DNA of 64,000 bases from Cryptomeria japonica (Eukaryota > Streptophyta > Pinopsida > Cupressales > Cupressaceae). This document shows positions 22,501 through 33,824 of this stretch, one piece after another. Under the pieces are notes generated by a model, which worked only from the letters and a program-made list of their open reading frames with translations, was not told the DNA's origin and searched no databases. Where the stretch lies: positions 202,082,341 through 202,146,340 of the forward strand of contig NC_081408.1 of the NCBI RefSeq assembly GCF_030272615.1, written 5' to 3'. The stretch's first letter is position 1. Every line of letters begins with the position of its first letter. The translations under genes and the position numbers were made by a program.

Positions 22501-22850
22501 GCCATGGCCTCCAATTTGCAGTGATAAAATGATTTGACATATTCAATGTGCAAAACTCCATACAGTACACTAGATAGGGCACTGACAGGGTATGTTTCTT
22601 CTGATTTGAAAGGATGATGGTTGAACTCCCGATGTGGCCTCTTAATCACATCAACAAGATGTGGAGTATCCATACCAAAATATGCAAAATCTTGAAGCAA
22701 AGAGTAAGATTTATTTGATAAATACCTTTCCTACTTCAGCACAGGGATTTCACACCATCAAAACCTTCAACATCGTACATCGATACAGAATGTGCTTCAA
22801 ATCTCTTTAAATCACTGCTAAACATTTTGAATGCTGCAATCACAAGTTGT
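19545..22850 (-). pseudogene. ORF-X of element C
   Basis: Minus-strand reading: MLQDFAYFGMDTPHL (22700); DNELVRFVLSWIHDQFMWLD and HKIAKEVIHAVTEF (about 22360-22290); KWDGGTMIVNNINDLAVKYA, MVIGYRIYYSSRINN (about 22190-22100); after one stop, WRFKFGQLILGLFFYFQNYF (about 21970-21910); ICFMVDTDTCMIEVVIPITI and MGYEVDKH (about 21735-21645); basic linker KKPKKIGKGKPPKK (about 21130); FIHLSKNQQREIEDAI (about 21000); coiled coils 20096-19908 and 19811-19545. It parallels A block by block and is better preserved (211- and 203-codon stretches either side of one stop at 22062). No catalytic motif recognised; the basic linker resembles a nuclear localisation signal. Function unknown. Confidence 0.7.
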
Positions 22851-23289
22851 TCATTTCTCTGCTCACTCACAAAATGCTCTCAAGATCACAATGTTACAAA
22901 TAAAATCCAAAATGTTCTTTTTATTTGCTTTCTATCTACTGCACTAAATTCTTTAACCAACAAAACCCTAAAATACCTTAAAACACTCTTGAGCATATTA
23001 CTAGTTGCTAAAACTATATGTTATTTACCAGTTATGATTAAAAAAGACTTATAAACATCAAAATGCATCAGAATATGCAGATTTAACTTACAATACTTCA
23101 TGCAAGGGTTCATCTCAAGATATGACAATATGCACACCCCAAATTGTAGAAACAACTTAGTTTGTTGGTGAGGGATTCTCCACACTAGGTGAGGAATTTG
23201 ATTCCTTAGATGGTTTGTCATCACTCTTCTTCTTCCAAATTCTATTCATCTTAGCTCTGGTTTCTTCAATATCAACTTTCTACTTTCCT
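22851..23289 (-). other. Linker between gag and ORF-X of C
   Basis: No domain seen; short polar minus-strand fragments. Corresponds to 6181-6726 in A. Confidence 0.4.
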
Positions 23290-24470
23290 TTTTAGTCTAT
23301 AGAATGATTCACCGATTGGTTCTTCTGTGTTTTGTAAAACATAAAAATATATCTTGGTTTGTTACAATGATAACATGTCATTCCAGATGCTCTCCATGGT
23401 CCTGCATTGCCTCTACCTGTCCTTCTTCTAAAGTTCATTGCTACATGTCCATAATTGTTGCAGATTGAACAAATCACATTAACTCTTCTCTCCATCTCAA
23501 TGGGACTAGATCGGTTAACATAGGGTCTTTGCCAATTAGTACTTCTCTAGTAATTGGAATTCCTTCTCCAATCACCAATAGATCTTGGATTCATATGAGG
23601 TGTTGGATTATTATCTCCATACCTGTATTCGATAGATCTATGTCCACACATATTGTATGTATAATAGTAACCTTCAAATTTTCTAGGCACAGATCTAGTA
23701 TTAGGTCTATAACTAGTATTAGCGTCAAATCTACTTCTACAAACATTAGAAGTATGTCTTGGTTTATGATAATTAAAACAAATAGGTTTGTAAGCTTTCT
23801 TACCGATAGGTTTCTGAGCCTCATGAGTTGTTTTACCTTCATGCATGTTCCTCTTGGTACTAAAAGGTTCTCCTTTCTAAATGTATTGTATCCTAAACCA
23901 GATGTATCACTATTCATCCTCTGAGATTGGATCTGTTCATCTAGTATGGTAGAACTCTTATTGAATTTTACAAGCTTCTTGTTAGCTTCTGCAAGCTCTT
24001 TAGTAAGATCTTCATTCTAATTTATAAGAGTCTCTCTAAGAGACATTTCCATATCAAGGTATGTTTTTATTTCTTCTTTCTCCTCATGCCAATGTGCATA
24101 TAGAGTGCCATTTTCTTGATTTATCTTAAAGATCTCATGATCTTTCTCTTTGATCTTGTCTTCAGCTATCCTCCTAGCTTCAAGTTCTTGACTCATCTGG
24201 ATTGTAAGGGCTTCAAGCTCTCTCCTCAAGTTAATTTTCTCAGCATTTAGTTTCTCCACTTTCTCAACCAATGCATCTATTTTTTCTCCATCAGAGGAGT
24301 TGCTTTCCTTTATCTCCTAGAATTGTTGGGTTAGTTCTTTCCTTTTAGCTAGTGATGCTTTATACTTACCTCTTAGGGTTTTTAGGTCTTCCTTGGTTTC
24401 TGCAAGTTCCCTAGCCATCTCTCTATAACTCATTCCTTCCCCCATATTTTCCTTAGGATTAGAGATCCCT
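23290..24470 (-). pseudogene. Gag-like ORF of element C: coiled coil plus zinc knuckles
   Basis: From 24470 the minus strand reads SYREMARELAETKEDLKTLR, then heptad-rich EKVEKLNAEKINLRRELEAL (24260) to about 24017, a polar linker, then degraded knuckles ICFNYHKPRHTSNVC (23780), a Tyr/Cys-altered copy (23640), VICSICNNYGHVAMNF (23470) and MTCYHCNKPRYIFMFY (23370). All four have lost at least one Cys/His, through Cys-to-Tyr, Phe or other changes. Stops near 24320 and 24017 and frame overlaps break it. Same four-knuckle design as A. Confidence 0.75.
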
Positions 24471-24499
24471 TTCAAGCGGTTAAGCATTAAGGAAGTTTG

Positions 24500-24512
24500 G
24501 CTTTGATACCAA
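24500..24512 (-). other. Primer-binding site of element C
   Basis: The minus strand reads TTGGTATCAAAGCC just inside the LTR end, identical in type to F and A. Confidence 0.8.
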
Positions 24513-24513
24513 T

Positions 24514-25739
24514 TGATGAACTTATAAGGCACTGAGAGGGGGGTGTGAATCAGTGTAGATAAAAATATTATAAATCTGATTATCAATTTCACCAACTTAA
24601 AACTCAATAGGCATATAAACAATAACACCAAGTAAGCAATCACCACATAAAGTATAAACCACATGACACAAGAGGTTATACATGGAAAACCCAAATGGGA
24701 AAAACCACGATGGGAGTCACTACCCACAAAGATCCACTATCTATAGTATAGAGATCTGATCAATTAAGGTCTACAACACCTGATTAGGGGCACACGCTTT
24801 TAGGAGTGTCTAAACCTAGTTAAGAGAAATATAGTAAGTCCTATGAGGACTAGTCATGCTAGGAGCTACCCAGATTACTGGGATTTGCAAACACAAGTTA
24901 ATGTGTCACCTAGTTAGAGGATTTAATGATAAGACCTGTTAGGATCTGACCTCACCCTGTTAGGAGTCACCTTATGAGAGGATTTTCTTACTGCAACTAT
25001 TAGGGAGACAACAAGTTCAATTGATCTTAGTATAAAACCATCAGTGTCTGATAGGATCCACTTCAGAACATTACAACATCACATATACTTCATCTCAGAA
25101 CTCTTCTTATCACCGCACTATCAGAAAGACAAAATTCTCTAATGATTTCTTACACATTCAAACTCATACTCATATACCCTTCATACATCATCACACATCT
25201 TAAAAACATTATTAGGCCAGCTAGAACCTTGGGAAAATTCCCTAGCCTCAATGAATCTAGACAAACTTCCATTGCAAATCTAATTCTGTGTCGTTTTATT
25301 GATCTAAGTGATTTTCATCACTATTGGTTGAATGTCCATCAGAATACCTGCTCTATCAATCAAATCATGTTCATCTGATTGAATCTCCACATATGGTCAT
25401 GAGCATAACTTAATGCAATAGTCTTCATTGCTGCTGCAAAACCGTATCATCCCATTCTTTGTAAATTTCCTGTATCGGTTGTCAGAATATTATTATGTCT
25501 GTCTTTTACTGATTAAAGGCCTAATTATCAGTTCTAATAAAAGTTATCTCTGCTTACCATTTAAGCCTTACCAGTTGAACTATAGGACTCATATAACTAT
25601 AGAAACATAGTTTCCATGAATGAAAACATACAACATAATCATCATAAGACAATCTAATCTCTTTACAAAATAGACATGTACTAGTTGCATCAAGCAAACA
25701 AACAATTACCGATTCAAATCAAATGATCAAATGCCAACA
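24514..25739 (-). repeat. 5' LTR of element C
   Basis: 1226 bp, outer end ATGCCAACA at 25739. Contains CACTGAGAGGGGGGTGTGAATCAG near the PBS, the GGAAAACCC..GGGAAAAACCAC block (24684-24718) and the TGTTAGGAG array. No coding capacity. Confidence 0.85.
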
Positions 25740-25809
25740 CATAATACTGATGATATATTATATGTTGAAGTTCTAAAGAATAATATTTTGAGTGTTGGAC
25801 AGATGGCTG

Positions 25810-27714
25810 TGTTAGTGAACAGATTTATCCTTTCTTAAAATGATCAATTTTAAACTCCATCACCTTCTTTTAAAGACAAGTGTTCAACTAGATAGTTGGG
25901 TAAGTGTTATATAAACCACTTCCCTCTGAATTTTCCATAGGTATAGCTCCCTATTTTAGTTATTCAAGGAATAATCTAATTAATTTTATTTGAGTAGTGG
26001 CTTTTAACCTGAAAGCATGTAAGGCTGCCTACTTCATCCTGGATGAGAGGCCAATATTTCACACATATTTCTGAGAAAAACTATCTTTCCAATCTTTTCA
26101 ATACAAGAGATGGAAGTAACTGAAACAAAGTTCAGAACACCATTTCGACAAATCCAATAAGAAATGAATAGATAAGAGAAATCGAATCTATTCTCAAGCA
26201 CAAATCCTTTCCTAAAAACAAACACTCATAGGAAGGAGTATCAGACAAATAATAGTTTAATGCAATAGAAAGGTCATTACTGTTGTTTGATTAGATAAGC
26301 ATAGGTAGAGATATGTGTCTACATAGATTCAAAACCCATAGATTTTCCTTCTCCCAAAAACAGTATGATCATTTATATATATATAATGCGACAAAGGCAC
26401 GATAATACATCTATAGATCCTTTCCAATTCCATATTTCGAAAAAAACAAATCTGATGCTTCCTTCCCACTGGATTCTTTTACAAAACAACAAAAAATTAA
26501 AAAAAAAACAAAAATAACTAAAATTCTTCACAAAATCTAACCCCTTCTCTATCTCTTTCCTTTCATATTTATCCTTCTTTTCCTCTTGGTGAGACACTTT
26601 CAATTCCAAAAATTGAATCCTGACATATCATATGCTGACAGTTGGATATAAATAATTGTCTTCATTCTTTCAACACTTTCTTGGCTTCAATGTAATCTTT
26701 AATCATAATGTTTTAATATGAAAACATTATAACTTAAAATAAATAAGCTTTATGAATTAATTATGGGCTCCATTGTTACAAATATAAGTCGTGCCTTTTT
26801 AATGTTTGAAAACAAGAAACTTGGTTGTTGTTGGTCATTTTGGACAGACCCACACTTAGTCATCCATATCTTTTGAAGGAGACATAATTCGGTTACTCTC
26901 ACTGGTAGAAACATGTGCAAACTATCTATGCATGACATATCAAAAAATGAGAAACATCCAATGGTGGAATAAAAAGATATGCCCCCTGCAACATGACAGT
27001 TTTTCTGTCACAAAAATCAGAAAATGTTCTTTGTTCTAGACTTATATTCTGTTAAGTGTAACTTGCAGACCAGATTGAATTTCCATAATTCCTTTGGTGA
27101 GAAATTGTAAAAATAGGTTTCATAAAACATATCCAAAATCCACCTTGATCCAACAATTGAAGTGAGAGATATACCCCCTGCATAGAGATTGATTTTGCTA
27201 TCTCAGAAAATTTGTATTTACAGGCTGCATTGAAATTTATAAACATTCTTCGTGCTAACTCTTTCACAGTCCTCTAAGAAAAATAATCAATTGCTATCTG
27301 AGTAAATGGTGAATCAATATTCCTCTTCCAAACTTTGTTTGTTGACCAAATTTTTCCACTGAATGCTTTGCCTCTCCATTTTGGTTGTGCGTTGAACCTT
27401 TGAACTTCATTGAACATGTTGAACATCCCTGAACTGTTTGAACTTTGGAACCTGTTGAACTACTTTGAACCATTTTTAACCCGACTGAACTGAATGAACC
27501 TGATTGAACTAAATGAACTTGATTGAACTGAATGAACCCGATTGAACTGGTTCAAGGGGGTTAAATGGTTCAGAGAATTTTAAAGACGTTCTTTTTCACT
27601 TAAGTGGAATTTAACACAAAAATTTAAAGGGAAAAAGTCTATGGAGACATGATACACAACTAGAGGGGTTTGACTTAAAAATTTTCAATTGGGTGGACCA
27701 CAAGTGGGCCAATA
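25810..27714. mobile_element. 1.9-kb insertion in E pol, probable solo LTR
   Basis: Interrupts the pol frame between VGQMA and DKGYDL, flanked by a perfect GGCTG duplication (25805-25809 and 27715-27719). Starts TGTTAGTG and ends GGCCAATA, close to TG..CA LTR termini. It has no recognisable gene; a TA-rich run (26373-26388) and a TGAAC-rich minisatellite (27392-27550) lie inside. A solo LTR is the simplest reading; the TSD length also allows some DNA transposons. Confidence 0.75.
27392..27550. repeat. TGAAC minisatellite
   Basis: About 17 copies of TGAAC at 8-12 bp spacing; the 3' half is a 19-20-bp unit of the type TGAACTGAATGAACCCGAT. Confidence 0.7.
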
Positions 27715-30555
27715 GGCTGACAAGGGATATGATTTGAAATTCAAGAATGGTAAATTTAAGATCCTGAATGCCTTTGGTATAGAGATTGCATCAGGTACTA
27801 AAACTTAAGGTAATATCTTTCACTTGAATGCTAGTGAAAAAAGTTGTTTGATTGCTCAGATTGATGAAAGTTGGTTGTGGCATAGGAGAATGAGTCATCT
27901 TAATTTTGACTACATGGTAAAGATAAGCTCTAATCAAGCTGTTAGAGGTTCGCCTAAGATTGTGAAGCATGGTAATTCAGTATGTAAGGAATGTCAGATG
28001 GGAAAGAAAATAAAAAATTCATTTAAGAGTAAGCTATATTCATCTAATGATTTGCTAGATCTAGTTCATACTACCTTATGTGGTCCTACTAGAGTGAGAA
28101 TCATGCAGGGAGAGAGATATTTTATGTTACTAATTGATGAATATTCAAGGATTATGTGGGTTACCTTCTTAAGGGAGAAATCAGAGGCATTGGAGAAATT
28201 CAAGATTTCAAAGCCATAGTGGAGACTGAGACAAGAATGAAGTTGAAATGCATGAGATCTAATAGAGGAGGAGAATTTACATCAAGAGAGTATGATACAT
28301 ACTATGAGAGGAATATAATTAGAAGATAGTTATCTGCTCCTAGAAGCCCTCAGTAGAATGGATTTGTTTAAAGGAAGAACAAAACTATCTTAGATGCTGC
28401 AAGGACTATGTTGATTGAAAGAAATGTTGCACAAATCTTTTGGAAAAAAGCTATTAGCACTATTGCTTACACATTCAACTGGGTGCATATTAAAGGTGAT
28501 TCTTGTATGACTCCTTATGAGCTATGGTTTGGTCATGTTCTTACAGTTAGATATTTTAGAATCTTTGGGAGTAAATGTTATATCAAGAGAGATGAGGATA
28601 TAGGAAAGTTTGATGCAAGATGTGATGAAGGAATATTCTTGTTATATTCTACTAAGAGAAAGGCCTACCGATGCTACAAAAAGAGACTAAAGAAGATGGT
28701 TGAGAGTGCAAATGTAAAGGTGGATGAGTTTCTTGGAAACAAGATCAAAGAATGCATTTATGATATTGATGATGAAGATGTTGTTCCTAAGCCTCTTCAA
28801 ACTGAGATCTTAAAGCAAATTGATCTAGAAGAGATAGTTAATCCGGATATTGTTGTTACTATTGGATAAGGGCAAGAGCCTAAAAACTAGAATAATCAGA
28901 AGACAACAATGTATGTTAGATTGAATCACTAAAAAAATCAAATTATTGGTGACAAGAATAAAGGTCTAATGACTAGGAGAAGGATTGTTACTGAAGAGAT
29001 ATGCATGATTTCAAAGATTGAGCCTAAGGATATTGCAAAAGTATGTATGGATGAAAATTGAATAAAAGTAATGGAAGAAGAAATTAATCAAATTGAAAAG
29101 AACAACACTTGGGAGCTTGTTCCAGATCCTAAATGAAAGAATGTGATTGGTACTAAATGGGTGTTTCAGAATAAACTGAATGAAGCTGGTGAAGTTGTCA
29201 GAAACAAAGAAAGATTGGTATGTATAGGATGTTCTCAGATGGAAGGTATTGACTATGAAGAAACTTTTTCTCTTGTAGCTATAATTGAAGTTGTTAGGTT
29301 TCTTCTTGCATGTGTTGCTTATAAGAACTTTAAGGTATATCAGATAGATGTCAAGTCAGCCTTTTTGAATGGTTATTTGGAAGAGGAATTTTACATTGAG
29401 AAACCATATGTATTTTCTCTGTCTGATGAAGGTGATATGGTATGCAAATTGAAGAAATCTCTATGTGGACTAAAGCAAGCCCCTAGAGCCTAGTATGCTA
29501 GATTCGATAAGTATTTATTGAAGTTGGGATTTTCTAAAGGTACTTCTAATAGTAATTCATATTTTAAAGTTGAGAAAGAGAAAATTTTGATTGTTGAAGT
29601 CTTTGTTGATGATATCATTTTTGGCGGTGATGATGAATTGAGTATGAAGTTTGTTGATGATATGCAAAAGGAATTTGAGATGTCTATGATAGGTGAGATG
29701 AAATTATTTTTACGACCGCAAATTACTTAGACCGGTAAAGGTATTTTCATTTCTCAATCTAAGTATGTGAACAAACTATTGAAGAAGTTTGGATTAGCCA
29801 ATTCTAAACCTATTGGAACTCCTGTTGTGACTGTATGCAAGTTGTCTAAAAATGATGAATCTCATTAAGTTAATCAGACCTTGTATAGATGTATGGTTGA
29901 TAGATTGTTGTACTTAACTTAGACTAGACAAGATATTATGCATGTTATTTGTCTTTGTGCTAGATTCTAAGAAGATCCTAAAGAAACTCATGTCACTGTT
30001 GTAAAGAGGATTTTTAGATACTTGAAGGGAACTTCTAACTATGACCTATGGTATCCAAAAAATGATGATTTCCTGCTATGTGTTTACACTGATGCTGATT
30101 GGGCTGGTGATGTTGATGATCAAAAGAGCACTACCAATTGAGAATTATTTTTGGGGAAGAAGTTTGTTTCATAGTCCAGTAAGAAACATGATGTTGTATC
30201 TTTGAAAAGTACTGAAGCTGAATACATTGCTACTACTAGTAACTGTACTCAGGCAATCTAGATGAAGCGAATGTTGTAGGATATCATAGTTATTTATAAT
30301 GAGACTATTGATATATATTGTGACAATTCAAGTGTTATCAATATTTCAAAGAATCTAGTGTTGTATTCTAAAACAAAGCATGTGTCCATAAAGTATCATT
30401 TCTTGAGGGAGAAAGTTAGTGACGAGGAAGTCAAATTGGAATATGTATCTACAAAGGATCAGATTGCAAATATTTTCACTAAGCCTTTCCTTGTAGATAC
30501 ATTTTTCTATTTGAGAGACAAGTTAGGGGTCTCTGGCCCTCATGTTGAGAACTAG

Positions 30556-30894
30556 ATGCATGGAGTTGCATCAATCCAATGGATTTTAGGGTCTTATCTC
30601 TTTGTCCAGGTTGATGAGTTGGTGTTGCTACTCAGCTAGAATAGTCAGTATGTGGTTCAATTGTTCAAATGATCAGTAGATTGAGTTTATCCTAAGGGGA
30701 ATATTTTCCTTCTTAGAGGATGTGTCTTTGGGGAGAGAGAGCATAATTTGTAATCTCTCTTTGGCATTGTTGTCAAAAGGAGAGATATTCATATGAAAAA
30801 CTACTTTATCTTTGGAGATTTTTGTGCATGATTTTAGGGGGAGTTTATTGCTGTTGATTCATTCCTTTGCATTGATTCTTTTTTACATTCATTT
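30556..30894 (+). other. 3' untranslated internal region of E
   Basis: From the RNase H stop to the PPT-flanking repeat. No ORF; G/T-rich with GGGGAGTTTATTGCTG near 30838, a possible second purine tract. Confidence 0.4.
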
Positions 30895-30969
30895 GTTGCC
30901 ATCAATGTCAAAGGGGGATATTGTTCGATATTGTTGCTCCTAGGAAATGTTTTTGTCATTGATGTCAAC
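30895..30969 (+). other. Polypurine tract of E inside inverted repeat
   Basis: PPT AAAGGGGGATA (30910-30920) precedes the LTR start TGTTCGATA (30922). GTTGCCATCAATG (30895-30907) and CATTGATGTCAAC (30957-30969) are complementary at 12 of 13 positions, as in element A. Confidence 0.7.
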
Positions 30970-33116
30970 ATATTCTGGTGTTGCTGAGAGCTATTTTGTG
31001 TTTTGGTGATTGCATTGAGCTAATATGGATAGTTTATCTATTTGGGATGCTAGAATAATTTATTTCTTAGTTGTTTCAGTAATCTAGAAGTTTTCTTGAT
31101 CATATTATCTGGTTTGTTTTGTAGTTCAGTCTTTCTATGCAATGGTTGGACAAGTTTAGCATGTGCTTTGGTCAGTGATAACTTTAAGAAACCCTCGCTC
31201 AAAAAATTATATAAAATCTTGGCGAATATTTAATATTTTCTAAAAATAATAATAATGTTTATTGGCGAATCTTTCCTTTTTATAAAAAAATTTAATTTAA
31301 TTGGAGAATTTGTTTATATCAATTTTTTTGGTAGAAAGTATTGGCTAATCTTTGAAAATAATCATTGTATGCATTAATTAGTATTGCATTTCCTTTCATT
31401 TAAAAATAATCTTTTATAAAAAATTAAAGGCATGAAGTTTGAAATCATTAACGAGTTTAAGGCTTAGACTAGACTATATTTGGTTTCTACCATTAACTTA
31501 AAATAATCTAATAGCTCTCTTTCTATTTTGTGAGATAAAATTTACAAACAATTTGCAATACTCATGGGGCCAAAAATTGCTTTTCGACCATTGGTTTTCA
31601 TTGAAGTCAACAATTCAAAAGAAATTTCAAACCCCATGAGCATTACAACTTGTAGGTACATTTTTTCACGTGGAATACAATGAAGGTCATTATATTATAT
31701 TTTAAATCAATGGTGGAAACAAAAGATTGTTGATATAACCCTAAAGTAACTAATAACTATGATACATTATTGGTGAATTAATTTAGATTTCTACGATAAA
31801 TTATAAAATGCTGGTGAATCTGATCCAATCATGTATCAAATATTGTAGCAAATCTTTAAGTAAAAAAAATTAATAAAATAAATTCTCTGGCAATTTAAAT
31901 AAAATTAAAATAAAAATTTGTAAAAATGTGGCAATTTGGGTCACCTTAAAAGTTGAAACTATTAGCCAAATTTAATTTCCAAATTTCAAAAAATAGCCAA
32001 TTGGCGAATATTAGCCACTAAAGTTTTCACTGGCTTCGGTGAGCTCTGGGATGATCATATCTCGGTTTGCGGTTGTAGAAGAATGTTATGGATGTTCATG
32101 TGTATCTTTAGTTCAGATGGTTCATGATTTGGTGCTTCGCAAGCTATCTTTCTAGTCTGAAATGATGTTGTTGACTGTTCGTGTGAGTTAGCATGTTGAT
32201 AGATGAAGGTTTCAATAAGTTGTGTTTGTGTAGCTATTATAGATGGTTCTAATGTTTTGTTTGTATTTCTTGATAATATCTTATTTGTATTGGTAGTCCG
32301 CATTGATTCTTGTGCACATTCTTGGTGATTTTGTTGAATCGGTGATGTTGTTCGTGTTATACAGTATTCTTGGTGGTGTAGCATGTTGCAGTTGATCTTG
32401 GCATGATTTCCAGTGGTGATGCATGTTTGGCGGTTTGATTTAGGTCCATCTTATGTCATGTATATCATTATATTGGTCTAGTGGTATATTTATGTATCAT
32501 GTGATGTAATTTAGTAATTGAGGTTTGAGGGTTTGGTCGACCTTTTAGTCAAGGTTGATTATTTGTATAGATAGGTGGTATAGTCATGTAATGTGGATAT
32601 TAGTGTTGTGTCTGCATTATCAGAGATTGGTGTATGTGGTGCTTAAGCAAATTTATCCTTTTGTGTTGTGTATTGAGTAGAGATTGTTGTAGGACAAACA
32701 AATGTGCTTAACCAGAATCGTCATCAGGCATAAGAAGATGCTATATTTGCAGTTCATGTAATCCGGATTGTAGTCTGAATATTATTGTAAGTTAGTGAAC
32801 CTTGCTTGAGGGTTGGAGCCTTCTGGGTCTTGTTATTTTGAGCAGTGAGCCCTAGGTAGTTTGCGTGAATGTATGTGCCTTCCCCATTGTAATATTTATA
32901 CATACTAATATAGAGTATCATTTTATTATGGGTAGGTTCCCACCATTGTTTATCCCTTAACTGAGTTTTCCATGTCAAAATCTTGGTGTTATGTGTTGTG
33001 GTTTTAGTATTCTTATCTTTATTGTTGTTGTTGTTTCTTTGTTCTGATATTCTACTTTAATTGTTCTAATCTAGTGAAAAATGATTCACCACCCCCCCTT
33101 AGTTTTCCTTCTTGGT
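30922..33116 (+). repeat. 3' LTR of element E, with hAT-like insert
   Basis: About 1.33 kb once 31173-32040 is removed. Ends with AATGATTCACCACCCCCCC (33080), like the other copia LTRs, and carries GGGTAGGTTCCCACCATTG..GAGTTTTCCATG (32930-32975). The final bases merge with element G. The opposite LTR is absent from the window. Confidence 0.75.
31173..32032. mobile_element. hAT-like non-autonomous DNA transposon (860 bp)
   Basis: Termini CAGTGATAACTTTA and, inverted at the other end, CAGTGAAAACTTTA form a 14-bp TIR with one mismatch. The flanks GCTTTGGT (31165-31172) and GCTTCGGT (32033-32040) are an 8-bp target duplication with one mismatch. CAGTG-type ends plus an 8-bp TSD are the hAT signature. 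Very AT-rich with no transposase; words related to TTGGCGAAT recur near 31222, 31263, 31299, 31331, 31770, 31811 and 32001. Confidence 0.85.
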
Positions 33117-33808
33117 TGTTGCTAATGGGGACTCGGGGTTTGCCTAAGTCAAACCCCGGTTAGGAATCAACCTTAGATGAAATATTATAGATTCTTGAAA
33201 TAAATAATGGAAAGGTATACCTTCAAATCTACAATAGATGATGATGATGCTTTGCTTCTTAGAGGTAATCACATATGTTGTATGAAATGGCATGAACATG
33301 AAAAAACCCTAACACACACACATGCTTGCAAATGAATGATGTAATGTTTCTCTAATGGATAGATAAGGAATATGTAGCCTTGAAGAATGTTTGATGATGA
33401 ATGCTTGAATGCTTACAAGTTTGAACGCTTGAACGCTTGAGATCCAATTTCAACTTCATCCATATATATCCAAATAAGAGGGGAGTACCTCCTTATATAC
33501 CTTAATGTCATCAAACATTTGATTTTCTAACATAGACCGACATGGGGCATTTATTTCCTGCTCAAACTTGAGATAGGGCGTAGTGGCCAAAATAGGTCCT
33601 GATTAGGGAGGACTAGGGTGTGGTGCCCTGGTCCTACCCTATTATAGGCCAATATCAAGAGCTATGAAAGGTGCGGGATGAAAAAAATGAGGTTTTGTAG
33701 TATAGGGGAGGCATAAACATGTCTCGATCAAGCATGTGGATGAGATTGATAAGGTGAGGGCCCAAAATAAGGTCAAAATTGCAAGGGGTATAATTTTAGG
33801 ATGGTACA
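33117..33808 (-). repeat. 3' LTR of element G
   Basis: 692 bp, minus-strand ends TGTACCATCC and CATTAGCAACA. Preceded on the minus strand by the purine tract GTGGGGGATAAA. Matches 61384-62117 inverted, including TATATAAGGAG (minus, near 33495). Begins at the E LTR end. Confidence 0.8.
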
Positions 33809-33824
33809 TTTATCCCCCACGTTA

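Larger units (their letters stand above)
17787..25739 (-). mobile_element. Element C: non-autonomous LTR retrotransposon with gag and ORF-X
   Basis: Minus-strand order: 5' LTR (24514-25739), PBS (24500-24512), coiled-coil gag with CCHC motifs (23290-24470), ORF-X (19545-22850), PPT (18992-19003), 3' LTR (17787-18991). Same architecture as A, again without protease, integrase or RT. The right end abuts copia E coding sequence, so C is inserted into E. The left LTR lacks its first ~48 bp, so no target duplication can be read. Confidence 0.8.
25741..30555 (+). pseudogene. Copia pol of element E (integrase, RT, RNase H)
   Basis: Begins DDILYVEVLKNNILSVGQM (25747-25804), is split by an insertion, and resumes ADKGYDLKFKNGKFKI at 27716. 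Integrase: WHRRMSHLN..CKECQMGK zinc site (27880-28000), then HTTLCGP (28067), MRSNRGGEF (28252) and PQ*NGFV*RKNKT (28348), so none of the three catalytic D, D, E residues remains (T, N, stop). RT: TKWVFQNKLNEAGEV (29149), YQIDVKSAFLNGYLEEEFY (29337), LCGLKQAP (29461), FVDD box (29602). RNase H: YTDADWAGDVDDQKSTT (30086), STEAEYIA (30208), YCDNSSVINIS (30317), TKHVSIKYHFLRE (30373), ending IFTKPFLVD..LGVSGPHVEN* at 30555. At least ten stops and several frameshifts (one near 28205). Non-functional. Confidence 0.92.
25740..33116 (+). mobile_element. Element E: degenerate autonomous-type copia, 3' portion
   Basis: Retains the end of protease/pre-integrase (25741-25809), integrase, RT and RNase H (27715-30555), PPT (30910-30920) and 3' LTR (30922-33116). 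The 5' LTR, PBS and gag are not seen to the left; element C occupies that side. Two later insertions lie inside it: 25810-27714 in pol and 31173-32032 in the LTR. Confidence 0.85.

Noticed and set aside
6727-22850. ORF-X as a plant mobile domain (PMD) or transposase protein
   Set aside because: The DxG/LTG phrases are vaguely similar, but the characteristic W-rich PMD pattern and any DDE triad were not seen.
23529-23924. 131-codon plus-strand open frame
   Set aside because: Antisense shadow of the minus-strand zinc-knuckle region of element C.
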